Shown: piece by piece, positions 35,102 through 44,058 of the stretch
Numbering within the stretch: position 1 is the stretch's first letter
Layout: every line of letters begins with the position of its first letter
Source of the DNA: Sphingomonas lenta
Lineage (GTDB): Bacteria > Pseudomonadota > Alphaproteobacteria > Sphingomonadales > Sphingomonadaceae
Length of the DNA: 64,000 nucleotides
Assembly (NCBI RefSeq): GCF_002288825.1
Contig: NZ_NSLI01000002.1
Location: forward strand, 744,001-808,000
Direction: 5' to 3'
The notes under the pieces: generated by a model
The model's database searches: none
The model's input: only the letters and a program-made list of their open reading frames with translations
What the model was told of the DNA's origin: nothing
Translations under genes and position numbers: made by a program

Positions 35102-36583
35102 TCAGATGACCCCGCGCCTCGCCTCCAGCGCGGCGCGGATCTGGCGGAGCCGCTCGCGGTCGAGCCGGTAGAAGCGGAACGCCAGGATGCAGCCGCCCCA
35201 GATGACCGCCGGGACGACGGAATAGGCCACCACCATCCGCCAGAGCACCGCGTCCGACTGCGCGGGGCGGGTCACCTCGAAGCCCGTCGCTTGGAGCACA
35301 AAGCCGCCCAAGCCGGCCGAGACGACCATCGCCGTCTTGAAGAACAGCCCGTAGAAGGCGTTGAGGCTGCCCTCCCGCCGCTTGCCGGTGGCGAGCTCGT
35401 CATGGTCGGCGACGTCCGCCTTCATCGCGGGCACGAACATCCAGACGGATGACGCGAGCCCGGCCGAGAAGATCGCGGGTATGATCTGCAGATACGGCAT
35501 GTCGGGCCGGAGCAGCACCAGGTTGGACAGGTGCCCCAAGGCGGCCGCCGCGATCAGGCCCACCGTGACGCTGCGCTTGTCGAACCGTTCGCTCAACCTG
35601 GCCAGCAAGGGCAGGGAGAGAAGGCCCACGCCGAACGTGACCGTGTACTTCAAGCCTTCGAGCGCGGTCGCCGCGGGGATGTCGCCGCGGAGCACGTAGT
35701 AGATGTTGACGTACACGCCCACCGACCGGACCGCCGAGAACCCGATCACCAGGAGCGCGGACGCGAGGATCAGCGGCCAGAGCGGCCGGCAGGCGGCCGA
35801 CTCGCGGAAGCTGCGCCAGAACGGTTCGGGCGCCTGACGCACGACCTCCGCGTCATAATATCGCTCGCGCACGAAGATGGCCGGCAGCAGCGCCAGCCCC
35901 ATCACCACGGGCGCGAATATCCAGCCGAACGCCCGCACCCCCGCGGCCAGGTCGGGCCTGCCCGCCGCGTCCGCGAACCAACCGCCGCTGACGAACAGCA
36001 GGATCCACCCGGCCGGGATCGTGAACACCTTCACCGCCATCGCCATCCAGGCCCCGAGGCGCGTGCGCTCGTCGTAGCTCGGGGTCATCTCCAGCCCGAG
36101 CGCGAAATAGGGCATGCTCCACATCGTGTACGCGCCGAAGAAGAGCGTGCCCACGATCAGGATATGGAGGACAGTGGCGCGCGGGGCCCAATCGGGCGCA
36201 GGCAGGAAGATCAGCGGGAAGGTCAGGCCCATCGCCAGCGCGCCGACCGCGATCCACGGCCGCCGCCGTCCCCAGCGGCTCCGCGTGTTGTCGGATAGCG
36301 TGCCGAAGACCGGGCTCAGCACCGCCTCGAGCAGTCGGAAGTACATCAGCAGGAAGCCCGCCACGACTGGACTGACCGCCAGGCCCAGGTTCAGGTAGGG
36401 AAGCCACAGCTTGTCGGCGAGCGCCTGATGTCCGTAGACGTCGGAGCCGCCGCCGAGCGCGAAGGCGAGCTTCTGCCCGTTGGGGATCCGATCCTGCTCG
36501 GCGACGACGGGTGCCGATGCGGACACCGGACCAGCCGGCCCCGCGGTCGCCGAGACGGTGGCCGCTCCTTCGCCCATGCCCAA
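35102..36583 (-). CDS. GPH-family sugar:cation symporter (MFS)
   Basis: A 493-aa inner-membrane transporter with 12 membrane segments, of the glycoside-pentoside-hexuronide branch. The signature region is SDNTRSRWGRRRPWIAVGALAMG after TM2, and GAYTMWSMPYFALGLEMT resembles the conserved helix 4 region. It probably brings mannose-containing oligosaccharides or monosaccharides into the cytoplasm. It is first in an operon with the beta-mannosidase and has a degenerate copy of the shared operator 26-44 bp upstream. Confidence 0.9.
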   Translation of the reverse strand: MGMGEGAATVSATAGPAGPVSASAPVVAEQDRIPNGQKLAFALGGGSDVYGHQALADKLWLPYLNLGLAVSPVVAGFLLMYFRLLEAVLSPVFGTLSDNTRSRWGRRRPWIAVGALAMGLTFPLIFLPAPDWAPRATVLHILIVGTLFFGAYTMWSMPYFALGLEMTPSYDERTRLGAWMAMAVKVFTIPAGWILLFVSGGWFADAAGRPDLAAGVRAFGWIFAPVVMGLALLPAIFVRERYYDAEVVRQAPEPFWRSFRESAACRPLWPLILASALLVIGFSAVRSVGVYVNIYYVLRGDIPAATALEGLKYTVTFGVGLLSLPLLARLSERFDKRSVTVGLIAAAALGHLSNLVLLRPDMPYLQIIPAIFSAGLASSVWMFVPAMKADVADHDELATGKRREGSLNAFYGLFFKTAMVVSAGLGGFVLQATGFEVTRPAQSDAVLWRMVVAYSVVPAVIWGGCILAFRFYRLDRERLRQIRAALEARRGVI

Positions 36584-36608
36584 CCTCTCCTGCCGTAACC
36601 GGCCTTGT

Positions 36609-36627
36609 TGACGCTATAGGCGTTCCA
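36609..36627 (-). promoter_or_regulatory. Degenerate operator before the transporter gene
   Basis: TGACGCTATAGGCGTTCCA matches the pattern of the other operators at 14 of 19 positions compared with TGGCGCTATATACGCGCCA. It lies 26-44 bp upstream of the transporter start and 81 bp from the better site at 36,708. It may serve the minus-strand operon on its own or act with the second site. Confidence 0.5.
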
Positions 36628-36707
36628 ATCCGCCTTGCCGTCAAGCGATTTCTCCGCCCCCCTAGCTCTAACTCGGACGCAAACAAGCTATGGACAGCCG
36701 GCCAGAA

Positions 36708-36726
36708 TGGTGCGTATATAGTGCCA
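36708..36726 (+). promoter_or_regulatory. Operator palindrome before the main enzyme operon
   Basis: TGGTGCGTATATAGTGCCA is the reverse complement of the site at 48,404 at 18 of 19 positions. It lies 36-54 bp upstream of the GTG start at 36,762. The central TATATA may double as a -10 element, so binding would be expected to control the seven-gene operon directly. Confidence 0.75.
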
Positions 36727-36761
36727 GTCGCGGTCGATAACGCGGCGGGGGGAGGCAGCGG

Positions 36762-38621
36762 GTGTCGAGCGGACGTCCAACCAGACCGAGACTATGGCTG
36801 CTGCTGGCGCGTCAGGACGCTCCCGGCCTCGCCTACGTCGCCCCGACGCTCGCCTGGGCGGCCAAGGACGCGGGAGCCGCCTTCGAGACGTACTGGGAAT
36901 GCGAGCGCGACGGAGAGCTGTTCGCGGAGGCCGGCTCGACCATTCTGGGCGGCCAGCATCACCAGCAGTTCAACCTGCTGTGCGCCGTCTTCGACGTGGC
37001 CGTGCTCCGCCTCGGTCCCACGGGCGTGTTCGACTCGTCGGTAGCGACGTTCGGTCTGCCGATCCTTGCTGAAGCCGCCGATCCCGCCGGCTTGTACGCC
37101 CGCTTGGCCGACCAGGGCTTGTTGCCCGCCTCCGCCCCGATCGTGGTGGGGCCCTCCCGCCCCGTGCGGATGGGGAGCGTCCGCTTCGACGTCGGTCCCT
37201 ACCTTTTTCCGGAGATCATTCACCGGCGTGCGGTCGGCTTCGGGGCCGGCACCGTCGCGGACGGGATCGGGGACGCGACGCGAGCGACCGCCTTCTACCT
37301 CGACGACGCGGACCAGCGAACGCTGCGCGGCTCCGGCCTGGCGGTCGAGACGGGCGACTCCGTCGGCGAGGACGACGGCCCGGGAACGGTGACGCTACGC
37401 ATCGCCGAGCGGTGGCGCGGGCAGGCGCGCGCGGTCGTCTTCGGCGATCCGACGGCCGTCTTCTCCCAGGTCGCCGCGCATTGCCGCCACGACCGCGTGG
37501 CGGTGTTCGGGCCGTGCGAGACCCGCGCGCCGCGCGACGTGCGGGTGTCCACCTATACCGAGAGCGTGTCGCCGGTCGCGGGGCTCGCGGCCGACCTCGC
37601 CGTGGCGCTCGGCGACCGGACGATCCACGGGCGACAGACAGGCGACGGCGACATCTTCGAATGGTCCAAACGCGGCGTCGGCATCCAGATCGTCGATCCC
37701 AACCGCCCGCCCTTCCCCATCCTGGCCGAGCGGCCTCAGGCCTGGGCCCCGCGCCTGCGCGACGACTCGGTCGAGGAGGTCGACGACGCCCAGCTCGCGG
37801 CCTGGGCCGACGAGGGACGCGTGCTCACCACCGCGACCTTTCACTCGGGCGAGGTCGCGCACAACGAGGCCATGGTGGCGCTGCTCGACCTCGCCGCCTG
37901 GTCAGGCCTGCGCTGCGGGTTCGGCGTCCACGCGCAGCGCTACGAGAGCTGCCCGCAGCTTTTCGAGATGATCCAGGTCCCGCCGTCGCACGGCGGGCTG
38001 GCCGGCCGCGTGGAGCCGCTGCTCCACAGCGGCGGCCTGGGCGTGCTCGCCGAGTGCGAGTGCCCGCCCGACCTGTTGGGGCGGAACATCGGGGAAGCGC
38101 TGGACCGCATCCGCGCGGTCGCGGGGGCGGATGGGCTGCCGCGCGGCTACCTCGCTTTCATGGACTCGAACCTCGACCGACTCGACTCGGTCAGGGGAGA
38201 CCTGTTCCGAGCCATCGAGGCCGCCGGGCTCGACCACATCGTCTCCTCTGCGCTGCCCGGCCGGAACCGGTTGCTGTGGCGCGGTCGGGACGGCGCGATC
38301 GCGATCAACCAGACGCCCCGCGTGGTGCAGGGCTCGTCGCCCTTCGTCCGCGCGACCACGCCCGAGGACATCGACAACACCACCGGCTCGGGCGGCGCGG
38401 GCTGGATCGTCGCCACCTTCGACGCGCCGGTGATCGCGTTTGCGCGCTACGCCTGGACGGAGGGGGGGCGCTTCATGCGCGTGATCGAACGGTTGAAGGC
38501 CGGGCGGCGCATCAACGTCGTCCCGTCCGTGGTCGCCCGCTATGCCCGCCTATTGGCGGAGCGCGGGCTGCTGCCAGCGCCGATCGCCCTCGACGCCGAG
38601 CCCGCGCGGTACCGGTCGTGA
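36762..38621 (+). CDS. Uncharacterised 619-aa protein heading the glycan operon
   Basis: I do not recognise a family. The start is GTG 36762 with a GGGGGGAGG ribosome site. The protein is soluble, with no signal peptide or membrane segment. The N-terminus (PRLWLLLARQDAPGLAYVAPTLAWAAKDAG) looks like an alpha/beta fold. The second half holds ATFHSGEVAHNEAMVALLDLA, GFGVHAQRYESCPQLFEMIQ and GVLAECECPPDLLGRN, which contain His/Cys/Glu residues that could be catalytic or bind metal. It is first in a tightly coupled operon with GH125, so an enzyme acting on the same glycan or its product is likely. Confidence 0.75.
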   Translation: MSSGRPTRPRLWLLLARQDAPGLAYVAPTLAWAAKDAGAAFETYWECERDGELFAEAGSTILGGQHHQQFNLLCAVFDVAVLRLGPTGVFDSSVATFGLPILAEAADPAGLYARLADQGLLPASAPIVVGPSRPVRMGSVRFDVGPYLFPEIIHRRAVGFGAGTVADGIGDATRATAFYLDDADQRTLRGSGLAVETGDSVGEDDGPGTVTLRIAERWRGQARAVVFGDPTAVFSQVAAHCRHDRVAVFGPCETRAPRDVRVSTYTESVSPVAGLAADLAVALGDRTIHGRQTGDGDIFEWSKRGVGIQIVDPNRPPFPILAERPQAWAPRLRDDSVEEVDDAQLAAWADEGRVLTTATFHSGEVAHNEAMVALLDLAAWSGLRCGFGVHAQRYESCPQLFEMIQVPPSHGGLAGRVEPLLHSGGLGVLAECECPPDLLGRNIGEALDRIRAVAGADGLPRGYLAFMDSNLDRLDSVRGDLFRAIEAAGLDHIVSSALPGRNRLLWRGRDGAIAINQTPRVVQGSSPFVRATTPEDIDNTTGSGGAGWIVATFDAPVIAFARYAWTEGGRFMRVIERLKAGRRINVVPSVVARYARLLAERGLLPAPIALDAEPARYRS

Positions 38622-39949
38622 GCGGGCGCTTTCCGTGCCGCCGGCCGCCCGCGGCGGCGCGGCGCTTCGCCAGCGCGGCGCTGGAGGACGCGATCGGCCA
38701 TGTCGGCGGCGCTATCGCCGATCCCGAGCTCGCCTGGCTATTCGCGAACTGCCTCCCCAACACGCTCGACACCACGGTAACCACCAGCGGCGACGGGCGC
38801 GACACCTACGTCGTCACCGGGGACATCGACGCGATGTGGCTGCGCGACTCGACGGCGCAGCTCTGGCCCTACCTCCCCTTCGTCGCCGAGGACCGCCGGC
38901 TCGCGCTGCTGGTGGAGGGCGCGGTCCGGCGGCAGGCGGCGTGCATCCGGCTCGACCCCTACGCCAACGCCTTCTACGATGCGCCGCGCTCGGGCGAGTG
39001 GGCGGACGACCGCACGGAGATGCGGCCGGGCGTCCATGAGCGCAAATGGGAGCTCGACAGCGTCGCCGCGTTCCTGCGGCTCTCGCACGGCTATTGGCGC
39101 GCGAGCGGGTCGGTCGCGGCGTTCGACGACGACTGGGTCGGCGCGGTCGCGCAGGCGCTCGCGCTGCTCCGCGTCGAGGAGGCGGGCGACGCCTCCCCTT
39201 ACACGTTCCGCCGCGCCTGCGACTGGGGGGATTCGCTCCCGAACCAGGGCCGTGGCGACCCGTGGCGGCGCTGCGGGCTCGTCCGCTCCGCGTTCCGGCC
39301 GTCGGACGACCAGTGCAAGCTGCCGCTGCTGACGCCGGCCAACGCGATGCTGGCGGTGACGCTCGAGGACATCACCGCGCCGCTAGACGCGCTCGCCCGG
39401 GTCGACCTGGCCGCCGATGCGCGCGCGATCGCGGACGGCGTCAGGGCGGGGCTCGACGCGCATGGCGTGGTCGAGCACCCGACCCACGGCCCGATCTGGG
39501 CATACGAGGTCGACGGGTTCGGCGGCCGGCACCTGATGGACGACGCCAACGCACCGTCGCTCCTCTCGCTCGCTTATCTAGGCTTTCACCGCCCAGGCGA
39601 CGAGCGCTACCGGGCGACCCGCGCCTTTTGCCTGTCGGACGATAACTCGTACTTCGTCCGCGGGAGGACCGCGGACGGGATCGGCAGCCCGCACACCGGG
39701 CGCGGCACGATCTGGCCGATGTCGATCGTCATGCGCGCGCTCACCGCGACCGACGACGCGGAGGTGGCGCTCTGCCTGCGGCAGCTCCGGGCCACGCACG
39801 CGGGCACGGGCTTCATGCACGAGAGCTTCGACCCCGCCGATCCCGCCCGCTTCACGCGTCCGTGGTTCGCCTGGGCGAACAGCCTGTTCGGCGAACTCAT
39901 CCTGACGCTCCACCGCGAGCGTCCGCACCTTCTGGCGACACCCCTATGA
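38618..39949 (+). CDS. GH125 exo-alpha-1,6-mannosidase
   Basis: A metal-independent mannosidase of family GH125, about 443 aa from GTG 38618, which overlaps the preceding stop (GTGA). GH125 enzymes remove non-reducing alpha-1,6-linked mannose. Diagnostic segments are GDIDAMWLRDSTAQLWPYLP (about residues 68-87), RKWELDSVAAFL-type sequence, DDANAPSLLSLAYLG and SYFVRGRTADGIGSPHTG, which contain the catalytic acid residues. No signal peptide is present, so action is probably cytoplasmic. With the GH2 beta-mannosidase this fits a substrate containing both alpha-1,6- and beta-linked mannose. Confidence 0.93.
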   Translation: MSGRFPCRRPPAAARRFASAALEDAIGHVGGAIADPELAWLFANCLPNTLDTTVTTSGDGRDTYVVTGDIDAMWLRDSTAQLWPYLPFVAEDRRLALLVEGAVRRQAACIRLDPYANAFYDAPRSGEWADDRTEMRPGVHERKWELDSVAAFLRLSHGYWRASGSVAAFDDDWVGAVAQALALLRVEEAGDASPYTFRRACDWGDSLPNQGRGDPWRRCGLVRSAFRPSDDQCKLPLLTPANAMLAVTLEDITAPLDALARVDLAADARAIADGVRAGLDAHGVVEHPTHGPIWAYEVDGFGGRHLMDDANAPSLLSLAYLGFHRPGDERYRATRAFCLSDDNSYFVRGRTADGIGSPHTGRGTIWPMSIVMRALTATDDAEVALCLRQLRATHAGTGFMHESFDPADPARFTRPWFAWANSLFGELILTLHRERPHLLATPL

Positions 39950-42432
39950 CCCCGATCGACGACCACGCCGCCGGCGAACGCGCGGCCGAGACGCTCCGCT
40001 ACGACCTCGTAGTGATCGGCGGCGGACTGGCGGGGCTCTGCGCCGCGATCGCCGCCGCCCGCACGGGCGCGCGCACCGCGCTGGTGCAGGAGCGTCCGGT
40101 GTTCGGGGGCAACTGCTCCAGCGAGGTGCGCGTGGTCCCCCACGGCGCCTGCCACAGCAACGCCTGGGCGGCGGAGACCGGGCTCGTGCTCGAGATGCTG
40201 CTCGACGACCGCGCGACCAATCACGAGTCGTTCCCCGACCACGGCATGATCAACGCGAACTTCGACTTCGCGCTGCTGCAGGCGGCGCATCGCGAGCCGA
40301 ACCTCGACTTCTTCCTCAACACGGTGGTCAGCCGCGTCGAGAGCCGCGCGACTTGCGACGGCGCCGCGACGGGTCCGACCGCGACGTCGAACGGCCTAGG
40401 GCGGATCGGCGGCGAGCACCGATCGATCGACGCCGTCGTCGCGACGCAGATGGGCAGCGAGAAGCGCCTGCGCTTCGAGGCGAGGCAGTTCGTCGACGCC
40501 ACAGGCGACGGCACGGTCGGCTACCTCGCGGGCGCCGATTTTCGGTACGGCCGCGAGGCGCGAGACGAGTTCGGCGAGAACCTCGCCCCGCTGATCGCCG
40601 ACGACGTGACGATGGGCGCGACCATCACCATGCGCGCGCGCGACGTCGGCCGGCCGGTCGCCTACGAGCCGCCGCCCTGGATCGAGCGCTACGAGCGCCA
40701 GGAGGACATCGGCTTCAAGCGCACCATCTACCACATCGAAAAGCCGATCTATGGCGGCTACTGGTGGCTGGAGGTCTGCAACCCCTTCCATCAGATCGAC
40801 GACAACCCGGCCGTCCGACACGAACTGCACCGCCACGTGCTCGGCGTATGGAACTTCATCAAGAACCACGCGCCGTTCCGCGACCGAGCCGCGAATTACG
40901 CGCTCGACTGGATCGGCATGATCCCCGGCAAGCGCGAGAGCCGGCGACTGATGGGCGACGTGCTCCTTACTGAGCACGACTGCCACGAGGACCGCCGCTG
41001 GCCCGACGCCGTGGGCGCCGCGGGCTGGTGGATCGACCTCCACATCAAGGGCGGCATCCTCAACAAGAAGGACCCGGGCGAGCGCGAGAACGCCGACCGC
41101 AACTACAAGCACTGGATTCGGGTCTCCCCCTTCACTCTGCCGCTGCGCGCCTTCTACAGCCGCAACGTCCAGAACCTGTGGCTTGCGGGCCGGTGCCTCA
41201 GCACGACCCACGTCGCGCTCGGGCCGGTCAGGGTGATGCAGACGCTGGCCCAACTCGGCCAGTCGGTCGGCATCGCGGCGGGCTACGCAGTGCGGAAGGG
41301 TCTCCCGCCCCGGACCGCCGCCGATCCCGCAGGTCCCCACATGGCGGGGCTGCGGCAAGCCATGCTGCGCGAGGACGTGCGCATCCCCGGCGTGGCGAAC
41401 GAGGACGCCGGCGACCTGGCCAGGCTGGCGACCGTCACCGCGTCGAGCGCCGCCGCGCTGCGCTGCGACGAGCCGGACGAGGCGGAGGCGTTCCGCATGG
41501 GCGCCGACAGGAACGACGGCGTGAACCGCTCGCCCGCGCTCGCCGCCGTGCTGCCGATTACCGAGCGGAGGCTCAACCGCGTCTCGCTCCACCTCCGCAG
41601 TGATCACCCCGCCGACCAGACGTTGCGTCTGACGGTGCAGCCGCTGCACCGGCTATGGGACCGGCCCGACGACCAGCCCGTCGTCGCGGAGGCGAGCTTC
41701 GTCCTGCCGGCGGGGAGCGCCGGGTGGATCGACGTGCCGCTCGACGCGACGCTCGAACCGGGCCGTCCGTATCGGATCGCGATCGCCGGGGGCGAGGACG
41801 TGCGCTGGTCGGCAAACCGCTCCTGGCCGGTCGGCACGGTGGCGCAGTATCTCCACGTCTCGCCCGGCGGCTGCGAGCCCAAGAACGCGCACCTCGACGG
41901 CTACGCGCCGCACGAGGTGCTCATCCCCGCGTATCGTCACTGGCGCCAGCTCCGCGGTGCGCTCGCGATCCGCACCGCGCCCGAGCAGCGCCCATTTGAA
42001 GGGGCGAACGCCGTCAACGGTTTCGCCTGGCCGGACTCGATGCCGAACATCTGGATGTCCGATCCGGGCGAGCCGCTGCCGCAGCATCTCGAGCTCGCCT
42101 TTGCCCAGCCCATGGTCGTGGGCTGCGTCATGCTGTCCTTCGACACTAACCTGTCGCGGCCCAACCAGTCCGCCCCGCCCTTCTTCCGCGCGCCGGAGGC
42201 GGTGCGCGACTGGCGGCTGCTGGCGCGCGTCGGGGGCGAATGGGTCGAGGTCCATCGCGAGGAGGGCAACCACCAGCGCCGCCGCACCGCCGTGTTCGAG
42301 CCGGTCGCCGCGGACGCGCTCCGGGTCGAGGCGCTCGCCACCAACGGCGTCGCCGAGGCCCGCATCTTCGAGGTCCGCGCCTATGCCGCCGACCCAGGCC
42401 ACGCCATCGACATCGGGAGTATCGGGACATGA
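39946..42432 (+). CDS. FAD-dependent oxidoreductase with C-terminal accessory domain
   Basis: An 828-aa flavoprotein starting at the ATG that overlaps the GH125 stop. The Rossmann motif VVIGGGLAGLCAAIAAARTG is at residues about 25-44, followed by GGNCSSEVRV and a conserved FVDATGDGTVGYLAG. These fit the FAD_oxidored (PF12831-like) group common in polysaccharide loci. The last 300 residues look like beta-sandwich, perhaps discoidin-like (VVGCVMLSFDTNLSRPNQ, WVEVHREEGNHQRRRTAVFEPV-type). The substrate is unknown; oxidation of a sugar or sugar-derived alcohol is a plausible inference. Confidence 0.85.
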   Translation: MTPIDDHAAGERAAETLRYDLVVIGGGLAGLCAAIAAARTGARTALVQERPVFGGNCSSEVRVVPHGACHSNAWAAETGLVLEMLLDDRATNHESFPDHGMINANFDFALLQAAHREPNLDFFLNTVVSRVESRATCDGAATGPTATSNGLGRIGGEHRSIDAVVATQMGSEKRLRFEARQFVDATGDGTVGYLAGADFRYGREARDEFGENLAPLIADDVTMGATITMRARDVGRPVAYEPPPWIERYERQEDIGFKRTIYHIEKPIYGGYWWLEVCNPFHQIDDNPAVRHELHRHVLGVWNFIKNHAPFRDRAANYALDWIGMIPGKRESRRLMGDVLLTEHDCHEDRRWPDAVGAAGWWIDLHIKGGILNKKDPGERENADRNYKHWIRVSPFTLPLRAFYSRNVQNLWLAGRCLSTTHVALGPVRVMQTLAQLGQSVGIAAGYAVRKGLPPRTAADPAGPHMAGLRQAMLREDVRIPGVANEDAGDLARLATVTASSAAALRCDEPDEAEAFRMGADRNDGVNRSPALAAVLPITERRLNRVSLHLRSDHPADQTLRLTVQPLHRLWDRPDDQPVVAEASFVLPAGSAGWIDVPLDATLEPGRPYRIAIAGGEDVRWSANRSWPVGTVAQYLHVSPGGCEPKNAHLDGYAPHEVLIPAYRHWRQLRGALAIRTAPEQRPFEGANAVNGFAWPDSMPNIWMSDPGEPLPQHLELAFAQPMVVGCVMLSFDTNLSRPNQSAPPFFRAPEAVRDWRLLARVGGEWVEVHREEGNHQRRRTAVFEPVAADALRVEALATNGVAEARIFEVRAYAADPGHAIDIGSIGT

Positions 42433-43172
42433 GCCAAGTGCTGAACGGCCGCCTCCGTGCGGACCAGGTCGCGCAATTCGAACGCGACGGTTACACGCTT
42501 TTCCGCGAGCCGGTGCTCGCCCCCGACAGGTTCGCCCGGCTCCGTGCGATCTTCGAGGAGCTGCTCGCGGCGCGGGGCGAGGACGACCTCGACACGCCGC
42601 ACTTCCACGACGAGCGCCTGTTCGAGTTCCTTTTCGCGCCCGAGGTGCTCGACCTGGTCGAGCCGCTGATGGGCCCCAACATCGGGCTCTGGTCCAGCCA
42701 TTTCATCTCCAAGCCGCCGCGCACAGGCAAGGCGACGCCCTGGCACGAGGATAGCGCCTATTGGAACGGCCGCGTATCGACCATGGCCGGGATCGTGACC
42801 GTGTGGCTGGCGCTCGACGCGACCGACCCCGAGAACGGGTCCATGGGCGTGATCCCCGGATCGCACCGAGACGGCTACAGCCAGTATGAGGCGGTGGACC
42901 TGTCGGAGAACATCTTCGACCGGCAGATCAAGCCCGGCAGCGTCGACGAGGCGGAGGCGGTGTTCTTCACCCTCGCGCCCAATGAGTGCAGCCTCCACGA
43001 GGCGCGGATCATCCACGGCGCACGCGCGAACACGAGCGACCGCCGCCGCGCCGGCTACACCATGCGCTACTTCCCGACCTCGTCGCGCATCGTGCCCGAG
43101 CGCAACCGCCACCATCCGGTCTGGCTGGCGCGCGGCCGCGACCTGGCCGGCAATAGCTACGCCAACGCCTGA
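42429..43172 (+). CDS. PhyH-type 2-oxoglutarate/Fe(II) dioxygenase, copy 1
   Basis: A phytanoyl-CoA-dioxygenase-family enzyme, 247 aa, starting at the ATG overlapping the previous stop. The iron ligands are His106 and Asp108 in PWHEDSAYW and His196 in IIHGARANTS; the 2-oxoglutarate-binding Arg is in RRRAGYTMRYF. Such enzymes hydroxylate small molecules, and hydroxylation of an O- or N-methyl group leads to demethylation. The substrate is unknown; being inside a sugar operon it may modify a decorated monosaccharide. Confidence 0.88.
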   Translation: MSQVLNGRLRADQVAQFERDGYTLFREPVLAPDRFARLRAIFEELLAARGEDDLDTPHFHDERLFEFLFAPEVLDLVEPLMGPNIGLWSSHFISKPPRTGKATPWHEDSAYWNGRVSTMAGIVTVWLALDATDPENGSMGVIPGSHRDGYSQYEAVDLSENIFDRQIKPGSVDEAEAVFFTLAPNECSLHEARIIHGARANTSDRRRAGYTMRYFPTSSRIVPERNRHHPVWLARGRDLAGNSYANA

Positions 43173-43190
43173 CCGCGACAGGAGGCGCAG

Positions 43191-44012
43191 ATGACGCATG
43201 ACGACCTTGATCGGCCCTATCCGCTGACGACGGAACAGGTCGAATCCTACCGGGCGAACGGCTTCGTCCGCCTGAAGGACGTGCTCTCGCCCGACACGCT
43301 CGCGCATTATCGCGACGTGATCTCCGCCGAGGTCACGGCCCTTGCGCCGCCGCTGCCGCCGATGGCGGAGCGCTCGACCTATGACAGGGCTTTCCTGCAG
43401 GTCGAGAACCTGTGGCGGCACAGCGACACCGTCAAACGCTTCGTGTTCGGCAAGCGGATGGCGCGCATCGCGGCGGAGCTGATGGGCGTGGATGGCGTGC
43501 GCCTGTACCATGACCAGGCGCTCTACAAGGAGCCGGGCGGCGGGCACACGCCCTGGCACGCCGACCAGTTCTACTGGCCCTTGTCCAATGACAATACGGT
43601 GACGGCCTGGATCCCGCTCCAGCCCGTCACGCCCGACATGGGTCCGATGAGCTTCGCGGCGGGCAGCCACGTGGTCGACGACATCGGCCGCGACGTCGGC
43701 ATCAGCGACCAGTCGGAGGCGCTGATCGGCGAAACGCTGCGCGAGCGCGGCTTCCGCATCGACACGGCTCCCTACGAGCTCGGCGACGTGTCGTTCCACT
43801 CCGGCTGGGTCTTCCACGCCGCCGGCGCGAACGCCACCGACCGGCCGCGGCGCGCCATGACCATGATCTACATGGACGCCGAGATGCGGCTGGCCGAGCC
43901 CTTGAACCAGAACCAGCGCAACGACTGGGCGAATTGGTGCGCGGGCGCGAAGGTCGGTGGGGTGATCGACACGCCGACCAACCCCGTGCTGTTCCAGGCG
44001 CCCCGAGCGTGA
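43191..44012 (+). CDS. PhyH-type 2-oxoglutarate/Fe(II) dioxygenase, copy 2
   Basis: A second member of the same family, 273 aa, starting 18 bp after copy 1 with a GGAGG ribosome site. Iron ligands are His123 and Asp125 in PWHADQFYW and His209 in WVFHAAGANATD; the Arg is in RPRRAMTMIYM. It is only distantly similar to copy 1, so the two probably have different substrates or positions of attack. Its context is the same operon between an oxidoreductase and a sugar kinase. Confidence 0.88.
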   Translation: MTHDDLDRPYPLTTEQVESYRANGFVRLKDVLSPDTLAHYRDVISAEVTALAPPLPPMAERSTYDRAFLQVENLWRHSDTVKRFVFGKRMARIAAELMGVDGVRLYHDQALYKEPGGGHTPWHADQFYWPLSNDNTVTAWIPLQPVTPDMGPMSFAAGSHVVDDIGRDVGISDQSEALIGETLRERGFRIDTAPYELGDVSFHSGWVFHAAGANATDRPRRAMTMIYMDAEMRLAEPLNQNQRNDWANWCAGAKVGGVIDTPTNPVLFQAPRA

Positions 44013-44058
44013 TGCTTCCCGGCCTTGACGATCGGCGCCTCCCGCCGAAGCGCCGGGC

